Part shown: piece by piece, positions 26,501 through 39,041 of the stretch
Position numbering within the stretch: the first letter of the stretch is position 1
How the letters are laid out: each line of letters starts with the position of its first letter
NCBI GenBank assembly: GCA_024529925.1
Contig: JAFEUB010001412.1
Span: 975,501-1,039,500, forward strand
Direction of reading: 5' to 3'
Length of the DNA: 64,000 bases
Source: Ophthalmolycus amberensis
Lineage: Eukaryota > Chordata > Actinopteri > Perciformes > Zoarcidae
The notes under the pieces: generated by a model
Databases searched by the model: none
What the model saw: only the letters and a program-made list of their open reading frames with translations
Told to the model about the DNA's origin: nothing
Translations under genes and position numbers: made by a program

Positions 26501-29037
26501 TTATACAACTTCAATAGCGCTGCTTAACATAGCTCCGAATCAGAGCACTGCTGAGCTTCTATAAAACCCAATAAATGATCTATTTTAACTGGAACCATGA
26601 ATTAATAACGCCACTGTTGATGTGTTAAAATTCTTCATGCTGGAAGTCTAACTCTACTTTAACGCTGTCACTAAGCAGGAAAATCATAATGTAAACGGAT
26701 ATTGAAGAGGAGATTTGAGTCTCTGAAATGTGTGTGTAAAATCTCAAGTGTCCCAAAATGTGTTTGGGTTACCATTTTTTTATTTTTTTTTAAATGAACA
26801 TTTACAACTTCTATTCTTCCACTTCATTTTTCAATCCACCGTTCAAACCTCACATCTTACTTTACCATTCAAAAGATTGTTTCATTTTTTTAAAGCATAA
26901 ATGGGTATACATGTGTTTACCCAACACTAGCTGTCTGGAAGAGCTTTAATGAAGTGAGTTATAACCAGAGACTAGACGTATTTGTGTAAAAATGTCAAGA
27001 ATTATAAAATCAGTCAGATGTATAGTTGAGTTCTGTGGCTTGGGCTGCTTGCTGTCATTAGCATAATATAAAATACTTTCAGGAAAACACTCAATGTAAA
27101 TCTCATATTTTAATAGAAATATGCAAATGTAATCTCATAGCTAGAGCCACTTAAGAAAATGTGCACCCGTCTTTAGCAATAAATAAATAATGACACACAG
27201 ACGGTAGCCAAACATCTCTCAAACAGAAAACATCTCCTAACTTAATTCATTAGAGACTTCTATTATGATACACTGCGGCATCACAAGGGGATTTCTTAGA
27301 CCGTCGTCTCACCTTGCCACTGCCTCAAGCTTATCAAAGAACTGGGCGTCCACCATGGAGACCTCGTCGATGATGAGGTGTCGACAGCTGGTCCAGTGCT
27401 GCAGCACCCCGGGCCTCTGGGCCAGCTCGATGCACTGCTCCAGCGGGGCAGAGCCGGAGCCAATACCTGGAGACAGCACGAGTACAGGAGAGCGGAAAAA
27501 CAGATACTCAAATCACACCTTCTCCTGTAGATTGAGATTTAATTAAACACATTTGTTAATATGGAGAGACACCCGACACCACCTCCTCCATTATAATAAA
27601 GATTCATAATCAGAAATACGACATCAGACATTGTAACAGAGTCAAAGGCTGCAGCTCAACTTTAAGAAGGGTTAACACAAAAAATGTTAAGTTCACTTTT
27701 CTAGTTACTTGATTCAGTCATTTGTCAAGGGAAACATTCACTGGTTCCAGAGACACATTTGTGTCAGTTTTTCTTAAAGTCTCCTCGGAGACACAACGAC
27801 TCACCAGCAAAGTTGTGTAGTGTTGTTCCTCCGATGTGACATGCAGCCACTCCTGTGCTGGCTGTGGCAAATGTGCTTTTTGGAGGAAGAGATCCCATGA
27901 TTCTCCTCAGTAAGAAGGACTTTCCTGTGCCTGAAAAACAAACATTAAAAAAAGGAACTTAAAGCTGATAATTCCACTTGTTTATCATCAGAGGGAAAAC
28001 TCCATAAATGTGTCAAAGGAGATTTACATCGGAATTTCTTGCAGAAATAACGATAGTGACAAACTAAACTTACTTACTAAATAGCATCATCATTAATGCA
28101 TAACATAATTCAGTAAAACAGTTCTGCAGAATGTATCAGCAAGTATATATTTTTAGACATCTAATTACCAACTTCTTGTGAAAATGTAGCTTTAATGTAT
28201 CGTCATATAGTTACCTGCACTTCCAGTGAAGAAGACGTTCTTGCCACTCAGCACAGCAGTGAGAACAGCGGCCTGGTCTTTATTCAGCTTACGCGATGGC
28301 AGAGACAGGATGGGCTTTTTGCTCGGGTTGGCTTTCACCTGAAACAATCAACACATTCAACTGATTAGATACAAAAGACAGAGAGTATGTAATGGCTGCA
28401 GGAGGGACATGTTGGGGCAGTAGTCTGCTGCAGATGAACACACTGTGATGTGGGGGGAAAAGTGTTGTGTGTTCGTTCCACTCACTGGGCTGAAGTTAGT
28501 GTCACTTCTCGACCTTTTGACCTGCTGTCCCGTTCCTGCTACAGTCGTCCTATTAGTGCGGTCTGCCAGCCCTTTGGGCGCCACTTTGCTCCTCAGCTCA
28601 TTGACCGTCTGTATATCCTTTTGCTGCAGGGGGCTGATGGCCTCGAAGCTGCGGAGCAGGCCGGCTTTGAGCTTCTCTCGGTCGGTCATAGGCTTGCTGC
28701 TCAGCCGGGCCTGGTGTTTAATGCTCAGGGTTTTGAGGAAGAGGTTCAGCCGGTCAGGGGGGCAGTTGGAGATGAGCACCTGGATGTTTTCAGGGAGCAG
28801 TTTCACGGTGCACTTCCCTTCTCTGGCGAACTTTGTAAAAAGCTTGAATTCTTTGAGATGGTAAGTTTGCGGGACTTTTCCGTCGTGGACCCGGAGGAGA
28901 ATCTCCTGGAACTCATTGCGGCCCAGAATAACAGAGGCTTTACGGATGACCTGCCTCCGGGTGGCCTGACCGGAGGTGTTCAGCTGCTCCACCGCCACAC
29001 AGCACTGCAGCTGGGCACCGTCCTCCCCGTCTAACAT
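20923..29037 (-). CDS. pif1: ATP-dependent 5'-3' DNA helicase PIF1
   Basis: A superfamily 1B helicase that unwinds G-quadruplexes and forked DNA and acts at telomeres, replication forks and mitochondrial DNA. Twelve coding exons on the minus strand, in order 28486-29037, 28215-28338, 27805-27930, 27313-27466, 26337-26451, 25777-25883, 25416-25555, 24905-25011, 22769-22856, 22356-22501, 21224-21415 and 20923-20973, join in frame to 633 aa (human 641). Walker A is GSAGTGKS (223-230). Motif Ia is TASTGVAACHIGGTTLH. Walker B is IIDEVSMV with D301/E302. The PIF1-signature region reads KLEAVARSVRRSTEPFGG, and motif III is GDFLQLPP (337-344). Motif V is QLAWAISIHKSQGMTLDCVE, and motif VI with its arginine is QAYVALSRARSL (573-583). 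The start MLDGEDG matches the human N-terminus; an in-frame ATG 33 bp upstream lies before the acceptor at 29049. The exon 9 donor (GTTGGT) is weak. Confidence 0.96.
21618..21653. repeat. perfect 15-bp inverted repeat
   Basis: In pif1 intron 10 (21416-22355). ATCAGTCTGAGGTCA at 21618-21632 is exactly complementary to 21639-21653, with a 6-base loop. It could fold into a stable hairpin. It is shorter than a typical microRNA precursor stem, so no ncRNA is called. Confidence 0.9.
21940..22085 (-). repeat. dispersed teleost repeat, copy 1 of a family seen three times
   Basis: On the minus strand it reads ...TTTTGTACAGACATTCATGA, then CAGAGGAT and GAAATATCTCCA-type blocks. The same blocks recur at about 51530-51650 (minus) and 56480-56800 (plus). 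It appears to be an old, high-copy fish repeat of uncertain class. Confidence 0.6.
23483..23547. repeat. AT microsatellite
   Basis: About 32 uninterrupted TA units within a pif1 intron. Confidence 0.95.
23630..23740 (+). mobile_element. 3' fragment of a hAT-like short element
   Basis: Contains ttgaatgcaggacttttact, a GTATTAGTACTTTACTGCAG block and AAGGATCTGAATA, the usual 3' end of the AAGTAC-rich fish repeat. The 5' part is not visible, and the AT microsatellite lies just upstream. Confidence 0.5.
23860..23985 (+). pseudogene. g6pd: orphan glucose-6-phosphate dehydrogenase exon (antisense to pif1)
   Basis: Exactly 126 bp between an acceptor (attgcag|A) and a donor (CG|GTGAGT). It encodes 41 whole codons plus split Arg codons at each end. 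The product includes [18 protein letters not shown] and TFKEPFGTQGRGRY, ending DFGIIR. As I recall it, human G6PD has an exon of the same length, phase and content ([20 protein letters not shown] ... FGIIR). No other G6PD exon is visible on either strand of the window. The usual GRGGYFDEFG is GRGRYLGDFG here, three changes in a conserved stretch, suggesting relaxed selection. Retained splice sites argue for a DNA-level duplication, not a processed retrocopy. A functional role is not indicated. Confidence 0.85.
26452..27312 (-). other. pif1 intron 4, nothing recognised
   Basis: 861 bp of AT-rich DNA without coding signal or clear repeats. The other pif1 introns above 300 bp (25012-25415, 25884-26336, 27467-27804) are similar. 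The one at 25884-26336 contains a short ctctgcatttaacccatcc stretch that resembles a common fish repeat. Confidence 0.6.
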
Positions 29038-29048
29038 AGCACACACTG

Positions 29049-29400
29049 TCTGCCAAATACAAGAGTTCACATTGAATCAACAGTGAATCAGTTCGCTCAG
29101 GCGCGTTCAGACGGAGATTTAAACAATGTGCATGAACCAGTAAACACAACGGCTTTTTTTTAACTCCCTGAACTGCAGCAACGCAACCGCAGCTGTGCTT
29201 AATCAACACAATCATCCGATACTGCTAGATCATAATGAAACAATTAAACATAACTGCGTGAGCGAAATCAATTTTAAATGTATTGACTGGAACACTTTTA
29301 TTCAGCTCTTACCTTTGTTTTTAAACAGATTACGTCCTGAACTCTTCCTTTCTTCGTGCAGCTCCTCTCACTCTGTGAACGTGAACACCGATTTTCAAAT
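29049..29400 (-). other. pif1: pif1 5' UTR: exon start, intron and non-coding first exon
   Basis: The first coding exon has an acceptor 12 bases before its ATG (GCAG|ACAGTG, exon start 29049). A strong donor, CAAAG|GTAAGAGC, lies upstream with exon end 29313. That gives a 263-bp 5' UTR intron and a short non-coding first exon of unknown 5' limit near 29390. Confidence 0.6.
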
Positions 29401-29521
29401 TGTCGTTGCGCAAATTCAGCCAATAGCTGAGCGACGCTCCGGGCCAATCAGGTAGAGGGGTTTTAAAAACGTAGCCAATGAAAGAACGAGATAGGCCGTC
29501 CCCGTGGCTGCGCCGACCAAT
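29394..29521 (-). promoter_or_regulatory. pif1: pif1 promoter with four CCAAT boxes and a CHR-like element
   Basis: CCAAT cores at 29420-29424, 29444-29448, 29475-29479 and 29517-29521, all in one orientation and spaced 24-42 bp apart. A CHR core, TTTGAA on the pif1 strand, lies at 29394-29399, about 20 bp nearer the gene. There is no TATA box. NF-Y sites plus a CHR are the known layout of late cell-cycle (B-MYB/FOXM1/DREAM) targets. Confidence 0.55.
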
Positions 29522-31059
29522 CGCTGGTGTTATGACTGACGACGTCATATTTGTGTGAAATACACATGGCTATCCGGAAATAGCAAGCCTCTTCACAATA
29601 ACGGCGCTATTCCCAAGATGAATTGAACATGAAATATATTTTTGTTTTCTCTATTGGCAGAACTAATGTAGGTAATTTTAATTAGTATTTTACCCTCACT
29701 GTGAAACTCAGTATGCCTCTTGTAATTTCAACTACAACGACATGTTGTGTACAAAACACATGAAGAGTTGTATTGATTTTCTTAACGTCTGCTCTCTCGA
29801 GAGGTCACAGTGATAATCTACTGCTTGTTTTCTGGCCACCTGGAGAGAATGAAAGGATGGCTGATGGAGGGAGATGAAAGAGAGAAGGGGTGCTACAGTT
29901 TAATGTATTTGCAAAAAGAAACAAGCTCTGGGATCATCAATAATTTACAATTAGTGGTGTGCAGTTGCAGTAAATCCTTAAAAATGCTGAACAAAAAGGA
30001 AAGGAACTCTCTGATTCTTCCTCATTATTGATTTTCTTACTCCTGCCAAAACTCTGGATTAAATGATTTATGATTACATATGCAAAGTGTGGGACTACAA
30101 GGCCATTTTGGTACTGTACATTTTACAAGGTCAAAAGGGGAACGTTTTTTTTCTTTTAAGTCTCAAGTCGTCTTTGGTTTGCATTGGGGGGCATCATCCT
30201 TCAGCGACAAACCATTTATCATCTTGACAAAGCTGTACTTCCCGTTCAACTGAGTGAAGCTTCCAAGAAGCCGATGAGAGGGGAGAACACACGTTCACAG
30301 TCGTGCCGCTGTTATTAGACAAGGTTGACTAAACCCAATGCATTTTAATGTGACTAACACCCTGATCTTTCAGTTGGGGGAGGAGGGTGCAATAAACTGT
30401 GACAGGTAGGGTGAGGACTAATCAACAGAGTGAGTCTGGTGCTGGAGAATGTCAGTGTACATTGACAATCAGCTGGGATCGTCTCTGGAAACCAAAAATA
30501 ATGAGGAAGAAAAATGAATGGGGCACGTTGATTGATAAAGCAAAACATGATCACAGACTTCCATAAACTTTTATACACTTTAAAATATCGCCACTGCTTT
30601 GAAAGGTTTCAATGGGTGACATGCAGACACGATTTTTGCAATGAAATTGTGTGTATAAGTACAAAGCACAAGCAGTCAAGCTTAATATTCCACAGGTTTT
30701 TTATTATCTTTGAGTCATTTGCTAATTAGACTACACATCATGAGTCCGTCACCTTGAGCAGCCATTTAGAACAGAAAAATGTGGAATTGTTTTTGTGATT
30801 TGGAGCACTGGAGATGGTCTCTTCTCAGATGGGATTATGTCCATTGAAACGTAGCTGTGACAATCTTTCTGCAGGCAAAATGTTGATCAGTGTTCTTTTA
30901 AGGCAGACCTTCAACCTTGGTTATAAAGTTTCCAGTGGATTGAGAATGTACTCAGCAGAACGAGAGGAAATTTTTAAAGAAAGCATGAAAAAAGTTTCCA
31001 GAAGATGATTCATGAGGATTCCTGTTATGAAAAGCAACACATTCTGCGTCAGGCCATCC

Positions 31060-31132
31060 TCACCTACAGCTCAATTGGTTAACATTTGACTTGTAATCCG
31101 AGGTGGTTTGTTCCCCTGCGGGCTGCGGATTC
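31060..31132 (+). repeat. degenerate tRNA-like sequence (SINE head or tRNA pseudogene)
   Basis: An A-box-like D arm, cagctcaattggttaac, is followed by gacttgtaatccgaggt in the anticodon-arm position and a damaged T-loop, ggtttgttcccct. Spacing fits a tRNA, but the acceptor stem does not pair, so it is a relic. Confidence 0.35.
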
Positions 31133-32368
31133 CAACATGTGGGTTTTAAGTTCACTGTGCTTTCATGATCTGAACAGACGGTACATTTATAGTAAACACT
31201 AGCCTCTGATGTTACTGCAGATACTCCGGTCCACGCGGTAAATGTGAGCACAACACATCACATGGCTCAGTCTAAACCACAACAGCTTGTAATGCTCTGT
31301 ATTCCAGATAAACACAAAATGAACAGCAGCAATGTTGATTTCCAAGCATTATGTGAAAATGGAAAAGTCCATCTGATGTGCACCACAGGAGGGGATATTT
31401 AAAAGCTCTAAGTATATCCATTGGAAAATATTTTCATTAGAGTTGAGTGTTTCTCTACAGCGAGAGGACACAGGACAATATTTGCATTTTTTACCTGACC
31501 TTTATTAATACTCTCAACCTTAGGTGGACAAATGATGAATGTTGGTGCCTCTCACCTCCATCCTGCAGTGACCTTATTGGTGACCTGAGAGTGATGTGTT
31601 GATATCACCTCATGAAGCAAATAACATAATAAGGATTCACAAGATAAATAGGCATAGTTTCTATCGAGCATTGTGTGTGTTGATGTTGTGCTCTTGACAT
31701 ACTTCTGAGACGGAACAATGTTCCCTTTCAGTCTATTGAGTTTCTCTGTTGGCCCATCATGAAGGTTTTATTCTGTCCATGAACACAAAAACACTAGAGC
31801 AATGGGTGCTGAAATTGTGTTATATGAGAGCAACATTTGCACAAGTTGTTTCTTAATTTTCTTTTTTCTTCTTTGCTTACGTCTTTCCTTTCTCTGCTGT
31901 CGTCTCGCAGTGCCTTTGCCATGACGTGTTTCCTGCAGTGGAGCTACAGAGCTTTCTTGTACCCTGTCAAAGTAAAGGGCACATCCACCCACCCATTCAC
32001 ATCCACCCACCCACCCACCCATTCACACCGATGCCCTCTGACTAATGTCCACAGAGCTACTTCCAAGCTAATTACGCGTGTCGCTCTTTAATATGAACTC
32101 TAAGGTGGGAAAGAGCCGCTGCAAACCAAGCACTGTAGCCATTCATATGTTCATTCATTCATTTTGAATTACTCATGCAGCAATAAGTTTCCTCATTCAT
32201 GCTCTGTAAATGCATTTTAATATTTAGATAATGAGCAGCTTTCCTAGTGGATGCAAGTGGTTCAGTATGACTTACACAATGGCAGCTCACACACACATGA
32301 AAACACTTCCCAGAGAATACAACAAATGTCTTAAGTTATTTTTTCAGCTTCAACTAACTGCTTGTTTG

Positions 32369-32763
32369 CAGTGGTGGAAAGTACCTTGTCAAGTACTATA
32401 CACTCAGATACCTGTACTTTACTGAAGTATTTGTGTTAGTCTTCTGCTGGAAAAAGCAACTTATCAAAAGGGAAACAGGATATGTTTGAAAAGGTTTTAA
32501 GGCCTGAAGTGTATGGACTTGATGGATGATGAAGAAGAGGAATGATCACTCCTTGGTGTAAAGCTTGCAGGGCATTTGGTATGAGCTAGTAAGACAGTAG
32601 TGAGTCATTTTTCTTGTGCATAAGGCAAAGCATAATAAATATATTGCATCCATCATATCAGCAATAATAACCATTTAATGTAATAATAACACTCTACTTA
32701 TTGAATGTTCTGAGTGTCATATAGAGACCTTGAAGTAAAGGATCTGAGTACTTCTCGCACTTG
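32369..32763. mobile_element. 395-bp hAT-like non-autonomous element
   Basis: The left end is CAGTGGTGGAAAGTAC, and the right end read on the minus strand is CAAGTGCGAGAAGTAC. These are imperfect terminal inverted repeats of the common teleost CAGTGGTGGAAGAAGTAC type. It is flanked by 8-bp near-duplicates, CTTGTTTG (32361-32368) and CTTGTTCA (32764-32771), the target-duplication length of hAT transposons. The interior has no transposase frame. Confidence 0.65.
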
Positions 32764-34284
32764 CTTGTTCATCTTGAATGCTGTAAGATGACAAACATAA
32801 ATACATTTAAAAACTGCTATTAGAAAGCGGAGAGGGTTTTTATATCAATGACTGGATTTTGCATGCAAAGAAGGCTTCTCATGGGGCAGGTTGAAAAGGC
32901 AAAGTGGGGGACCTGAGCATATGGTATAATAAGGCATTTGTGCTATGGAAGGTTTGTCTATAGTAAGGTGAATTCATTAGGTCAAATTGAAAACACATTT
33001 CTCATATGTTCCACACATTTCCATTCCACGTCAGTGAAATGTATCGTACTACATAAACTCAGCATAATGTAAAAAACATAAATATAAGTAAAATATATTA
33101 ACTTTTATACTAATTAATATTTCATAATAATGATTATTTAAGAATCATCATCATCATCATCATCATCGTTACTTTATATTGAGGCATATATAATGTCAGA
33201 TACAATGCATGATGGGTAACTTTTATTGTGACACGGTGTGCATGAAACTGTGATTAGTGATGCAATGATATGTCCTCTTTGAATACAAACTGTTTCAGCT
33301 TCTCCCCTCCCCACAAAAAAGGTTTCTGACCGCAGGCCAACAGTAAATTACACTGTATATGTGATACTTTATCATTTAAATATGCAGTTTTTGTAACATG
33401 TACATATCGCTGTCAAATAGGCTTGTTAATGTAAGCTGATGTATGTTTACATGTATGTATTGTACATTTTCACTAAGGTCATAAAAGGCATGCCTGTTAC
33501 ATTAGTCATTCAATATTTGTTTTTGTTTTTAGCCTTTTATGGACAATATCCCAAATAGAATATATTGATACAGTAAACATAAATATGAGTAAAATATCTT
33601 AGTTTTTACAATATGATTGTTGCTCCTGCATGCTACAATACATTAAAGCATATACAGTAGTACCATGAAGAAGATCCCTCAGAAGAATAGTGGCTCATTA
33701 TTTCAGATCAGGAACAATATGGATTATGACTCACTCTGCTGAGTACGCATTGAGCCCCGGTAGTAATAAACCTTTACATACATCTGAGACCATCTCTGGA
33801 AATTGGACCCTCTGAGTGGCGGGATGTGTCTTGAAAGGAAGCTACGTTAATTAGGAAGGATAGAGATATTAAGGATGAGAGGCCACCAGAAAGACAATGT
33901 GACGTCATTGTAACTGCAAAAATCGTGATCCCTAACATTTGATATACCAACTGTGCTTTTGAAGAATAGGCTGCAATGGTGACCAAACCCACACAGACCG
34001 ACACGACTGGAACACATGTTAAAGATCAATGTCACTGGCAAACACCTGGTATCAAAAAGCACACAGTGAACACAAACTCAGAGACAGGGGCGGAACGTAA
34101 GCTGCTGAATCTCGTGAGCCCATAAAAAACCCCACAGAGACAGGTATTGATATTTCCCTCTGGTGCAAAGCATTGTGGGAGGACAGTGACCTGGACATTT
34201 AAGCTTTGACATAAAACTACTGAAGAAAGTTGGACAAAAACATATTAGCAGCCCCTTTATTACAGACAGCTTCACTATCTGATG

Positions 34285-34365
34285 AATAGTTTGGCATTTT
34301 GGAAAGGAACGTATTCTCTATCTTGCAGAGGGTTAGAGGAGAAGAACCAGCAATTCCTCTTTAAA
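34285..34365 (-). repeat. fragment of a high-copy teleost repeat
   Basis: On the minus strand it reads ctctaaccctctgcaagata and ccaaaatgccaaactattca blocks. It resembles the segment at about 50080-50165 and a repeat frequent in fish introns. Class unknown. Confidence 0.4.
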
Positions 34366-37300
34366 AGTTAGGAAACAACTCTGTTTTTTCAGATTTAGTA
34401 TTCCAGTCCTCCAGAGACTCCTCTGAGTGAACTTGCATCCATGCCTTTTACTTTTGAGCAGTGTGAAAAATATTTAGGGATTTGCATCATTTGAAAAGAT
34501 GGTCTCTGCCATTTGGGGCTGCCATCCTATGCAGCTTCTGTGGTGACAACCGCTGTAGTTGGTCACTCCCCCCTATTGTTATTCAGGTCTCACAATAAGT
34601 CCAACCATCGACAGGTCACTCTGAATAGATTGTCATTGAGGAAAAATCCTCCGGAGTCATATTCTTATGCACGTTTTCTCTCCTATACTGTCACACTGAC
34701 ACCGAGGTCCCCCTGCAGAAGGCCAGCAGGGTCCTTCAAGTAGTGTCATGGAAAGCATCACCCTGACAGACAGACAGACAGAGCCTGGTGGGACGCACTG
34801 TAGGGAGGCTTCTCATTAATCCTGTGAAGCTGCTGGAGGTTCAAAAGTTTGAGCAAACAATATCAGCAAAAAATGAGGCACCAGAGGTATTCATTCAACT
34901 CTAAAAGTTATAGTACAACAGACTGTGATTTCAAAGCTTAAATGTTACATTATTATATTTTCAGAGCACCGACCACAGCACACAACCCCTCTACCCCTCT
35001 ACCCATGCTTCACCTTCCTCCCCTCTGCAAATAAATAACGTTTTTCACAATTTCATGACCTCAGTCATTACTGCCTTACTCAGTCTGTAACAGACTTGTG
35101 TTGCTGTGATGTTCTTGTTGTTCTTGTTTGTGGGTGTTTGATTGTGTTCAGACTTTGAAAGCAAATTTCTTCTACAGAGGTCAATAGAGAATTAATCTGA
35201 ATGTTGTCATGTGAGATTCTTGTCTCTCCTGGATTCAGATTTAACAGTATTTAAAAATGAACGTGTTGCTTTATTTGACAAGAAAATAACTTGACTGAAG
35301 TTCTCCTTATCCAGCTAGTAGAAAAAAGCAGGCTTGTGGACCCTAATGCCCATCGGAAAAGTGTCTTTCTTTCTTCTTGTTAAATGGACATTTTAAAAAT
35401 GTATTTGTTGATCAAACCATCAGGTCGTTGCCATGAAAACGTTACATCTGCTGTGATGAAAGCCGGCTCTTTTCATTTGGCAATGTAAACTGGTTGCTGC
35501 TTGACCCAAATAATCGGAAGCAAAATATGGTAAAGCAGGTACTGATGGCTGAGAAACAACTCAACAGAAAAAAATAAGTTCTTTACAATCCATATCTTAG
35601 AACTATGACGTATTCTCTACAGTTGAATAAAACACTACAGTTTGAAATGGCAACTCAGGGTTATACTTTTGAGAATAAATTGAAATACCAGTTTAGTTCT
35701 CTTGATTTGCACCATGTTCGTTATCTCAAAACGTCAGACTTCAGATCAGTTTATCTGAGTCTTGTGAGATCATATGGTTATTTCTTTTCTCTTGATGAAG
35801 TACTGATAGCAGTGACATTTCATATTCATCAGCTTTTAAGGTGTCAGGTAATTACAAACATTGCAGAACAATTGTGCGATATTGTGAGATAACAGTTTTA
35901 TGAAAAAAAAGGAAAGATAATCTATTCAGAAGAGAGAAGTCAACAACGGCAGCAACATCTGTGGTTTGTGTCATAGATGTTTTTCACACTTCAAATATTT
36001 CAATTTGTCAGATAATAAGGCTATTCGGGTGGCGAGGATAACGATGACAGATAAGCGACATACTCTTTTCTAAACTAATTAGTTTGCCCGTAGCACCATA
36101 TCTCTGTTGCTATGCACTCTGCTAAACTGATGTCTAACTGTTTTTAATTGCCTTTGAAAGTGATCCAGCCCACATCCCATATTTCCAATTAGGAAGTCAG
36201 TTTAATACCTTCAGGACGTATCTACTCCAAACTGTAGGTGGTGTGGTGGAAAATAATCTTTTTAAATAATGGAGATGAGAAAACTCTTAAAATACAACAA
36301 CATATTTCATATTTATTGAACAGACACTAATAATAATTCAGCTGAATGGATAGAATGGACATTTATTATTAGCTTTTAATGAGTGTGGTTGGCCTCATAT
36401 TATGCAGGTTTAAGCGATACAAGTTATCTAAACGAACCATGTGATACATTTCCACAACAGGTGGGAGAAGAGTCCGTCTGTCAGTGTATTGATAATGTAG
36501 TTTAGCCAAATCCTTCTGATGAAGATTGACACCACTGTTTGTCTTTTCTTTCTACCGTATCATTTTTGAAAGGCATGACTGCTTGGGCTTGCAGATGTGC
36601 TCAGTCTTGACAGATTTTGCACCTAAACTAGCCACCGTATATTGTATTGTCTCGTCTACAACCCCCCTCCCTTAACCCCACGGGCCCCACCTCAGCTGCA
36701 AAGCCTGCATTGTGTACAGTTACATTTAAGCCCTGTTGTCTTATGAATGTGCTCGTATAATGCCCTTCCTGCATGGACTCATCCTCCCACAGAATTTGTG
36801 AGTGTTAAACCCAGAGGGTGAAGCTCACACACACACTCACCTCGAAGTCAATAGTCACTCGTCTTTTGTTCCAAAGTTCAGCTCTTGTAGCCTCCAACTC
36901 CGCATTTTGTTGTTCATTAAATGTTGGATGTTGTACCTTTCAATGCCGACATCCCACACACTGCCCTGTCTATGTAACTTCACCTTCTTTAATCTGCGGC
37001 TATGTGTGTGTGTGTGTGTCTTTGGTTTGTGCAGATATTTCATTAATCACCTCCATAGTGCTGATATGCCCCTGCACAAATCATAATATTGTTTCCATTA
37101 CACAGTGATATATGACGCTAGAGCGGTATGAAATCTATCCCTCATCTCACACATTTTTAGTTTAATTCACCCCTCTAGTTTCATTGAACTGAAAATATGT
37201 GGATAATGTGATTTCTTCCTCTCACTGGCTCACTTGTATGAAACGGATACTTCGAGGACACCCTGATGGGATTAACATTAAACGCTTGAGAATGGCAGAC

Positions 37301-38699
37301 TAGACTGTGGAGGTCGTTGTTTAGTGGTTCCACTGGATGAAAGAGGAGGAGAGACGACTGTTAATAATAGTAATGAGTGTCACACTAACATCACCTGACT
37401 GAGCAGAGGGCGGTCCCAGCTGTGTGAATGAGGGAATAATCTGCAGTCAACTTACTTTTGTTTCACAGAACTCACTTATCATTAATATTACTGAAGAAAC
37501 AGTGACAGATTTTAAACTTTTGTATTCTGCAGTTTCTGTCTTTGTCTCACAACTCCAACTCCAGACTCGCATCTCAAGTTGCTAATCAAACTGTAAACAA
37601 TAAGCAGCCCACAGGAAATAAAGTTTTGGCCCGGAGGTCCGCTGGCAACACCAGGCCAATTCGTTCAAAGCCTGTCACTTCACTGTCTCAAGTTATCACT
37701 CTGCCAATCTAAATCCCCAAGACTGAGGAGTGACCTTATTCTTCATGCCAACCTTGAAGCCACAGAGCGACACCGATTTTTGATTAGATATTCGGGAGTT
37801 TATCCCATCAGATACAGCTGTAGCAGCAGAATAGCTTGAGAGTCAAAGAAACACATTTCAGTCTTTGTTTCAAGGTGGTACTGAGTCACAGGTGCAGTCT
37901 TTGTCTGAAATGAAAACTATAAGCCCACCACTGATATGCACAATTACTCATACTTGCTATTGAGGCGGCCATATGAATCATTGTCTGTCTTCACATTAAT
38001 ACAAAGTCTAACAGATGAAAAACAATAAAATGTGATGAGAATTTCAAATTAACATAAAAACACTGGTAGTGTGTTTGAATACCAATTGTGCACTCATGCA
38101 CTTTTGTGCCCTTGTACATTCCCTCTCTCTCTCACAGACACACACACACAACACACACACCAGAAGAGTATTTCAACACCTCACAAGACACTTCAGGATA
38201 TTAAACATCTGTTATTGAAAGATTTGGCACAGATCTGTCAGTAGTGAGTGAGTGTGTGTGTGTGTGATTGTGTGTTTTTTTATGTTGCAAGTATGTTCAG
38301 CTGCGTGGTTGTATTAGCAGTAGCTCACATGATAAAAATGTTTAATATCCACCAGCCACCTGACACATGATGTAAAAACGTTGTGTGGAGGATCATTAGT
38401 GCTGATGGCTGCACTCTGTCTGAGCAGGCCGACTCAGTTATCGTCTACTCTCAGAGGGAGAAGTTGAAACGATGAAATTTCTGTTGTTACAAAAACCCAT
38501 TTGAGTTTATATGGAACTGGATTATATGGAAATATTCTTTTTATGTAAATTTCGCTGGAAAGTCCTACTAAACTGCCTTAACTGCCAGTCCACACAAAGT
38601 TTTTGAGTTTAGGTTTGATGAATTTTTCGCATTCCATATAAAGTATAACAGAACAATCTTCAGGAATATCATATCGCATTTATACACTCAAACAGCAAA

Positions 38700-39041
38700 G
38701 AGGCGTCCAATGAGTTCACTACAGAAAGCTGCAGGTCTGCTGAGACCCTCAGCTCCTTTAAATCAAGATTGAAGACTTTTCTGTTTGCTGCTGCCTTTAA
38801 TTGAACCACATTCAATTAATATATTAATCAATTTCCTGCAATTCTGCATTTTACGACTGTATTTTATTTCTTACACTGTTTTTAATGTTTTAATGCAATG
38901 AATGTTCTTAATTGTTTTTAAATCTCCTTTTCTTTTGCCTTATGTTTTGATGCTTTTAATGGTTTTATGTGAAGCACTTTGAATTACCTTGTTGTTGAAA
39001 TGTGCTATACAAATAAACTTGCCTTGCCTTGCCTTGCCTTA
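38700..39041 (+). mobile_element. 5'-truncated LINE, 3' end
   Basis: A frame ending ESCRSAETLSSFKSRLKTFL and then FAAAFN-stop matches the extreme C-terminus of fish L2/Rex1-like LINE ORF2 proteins. An AT-rich 3' UTR with CAAATAAACTTG and a (CTTGC)n tail at about 39019-39040 follow. Everything upstream of the last roughly 40 codons is missing, the usual result of truncated reverse transcription. Confidence 0.65.

Noticed and set aside
28450..29034. 194-aa plus-strand open frame
   Set aside because: It is the antisense shadow of the first coding exon of pif1, whose minus-strand frame matches the known protein.
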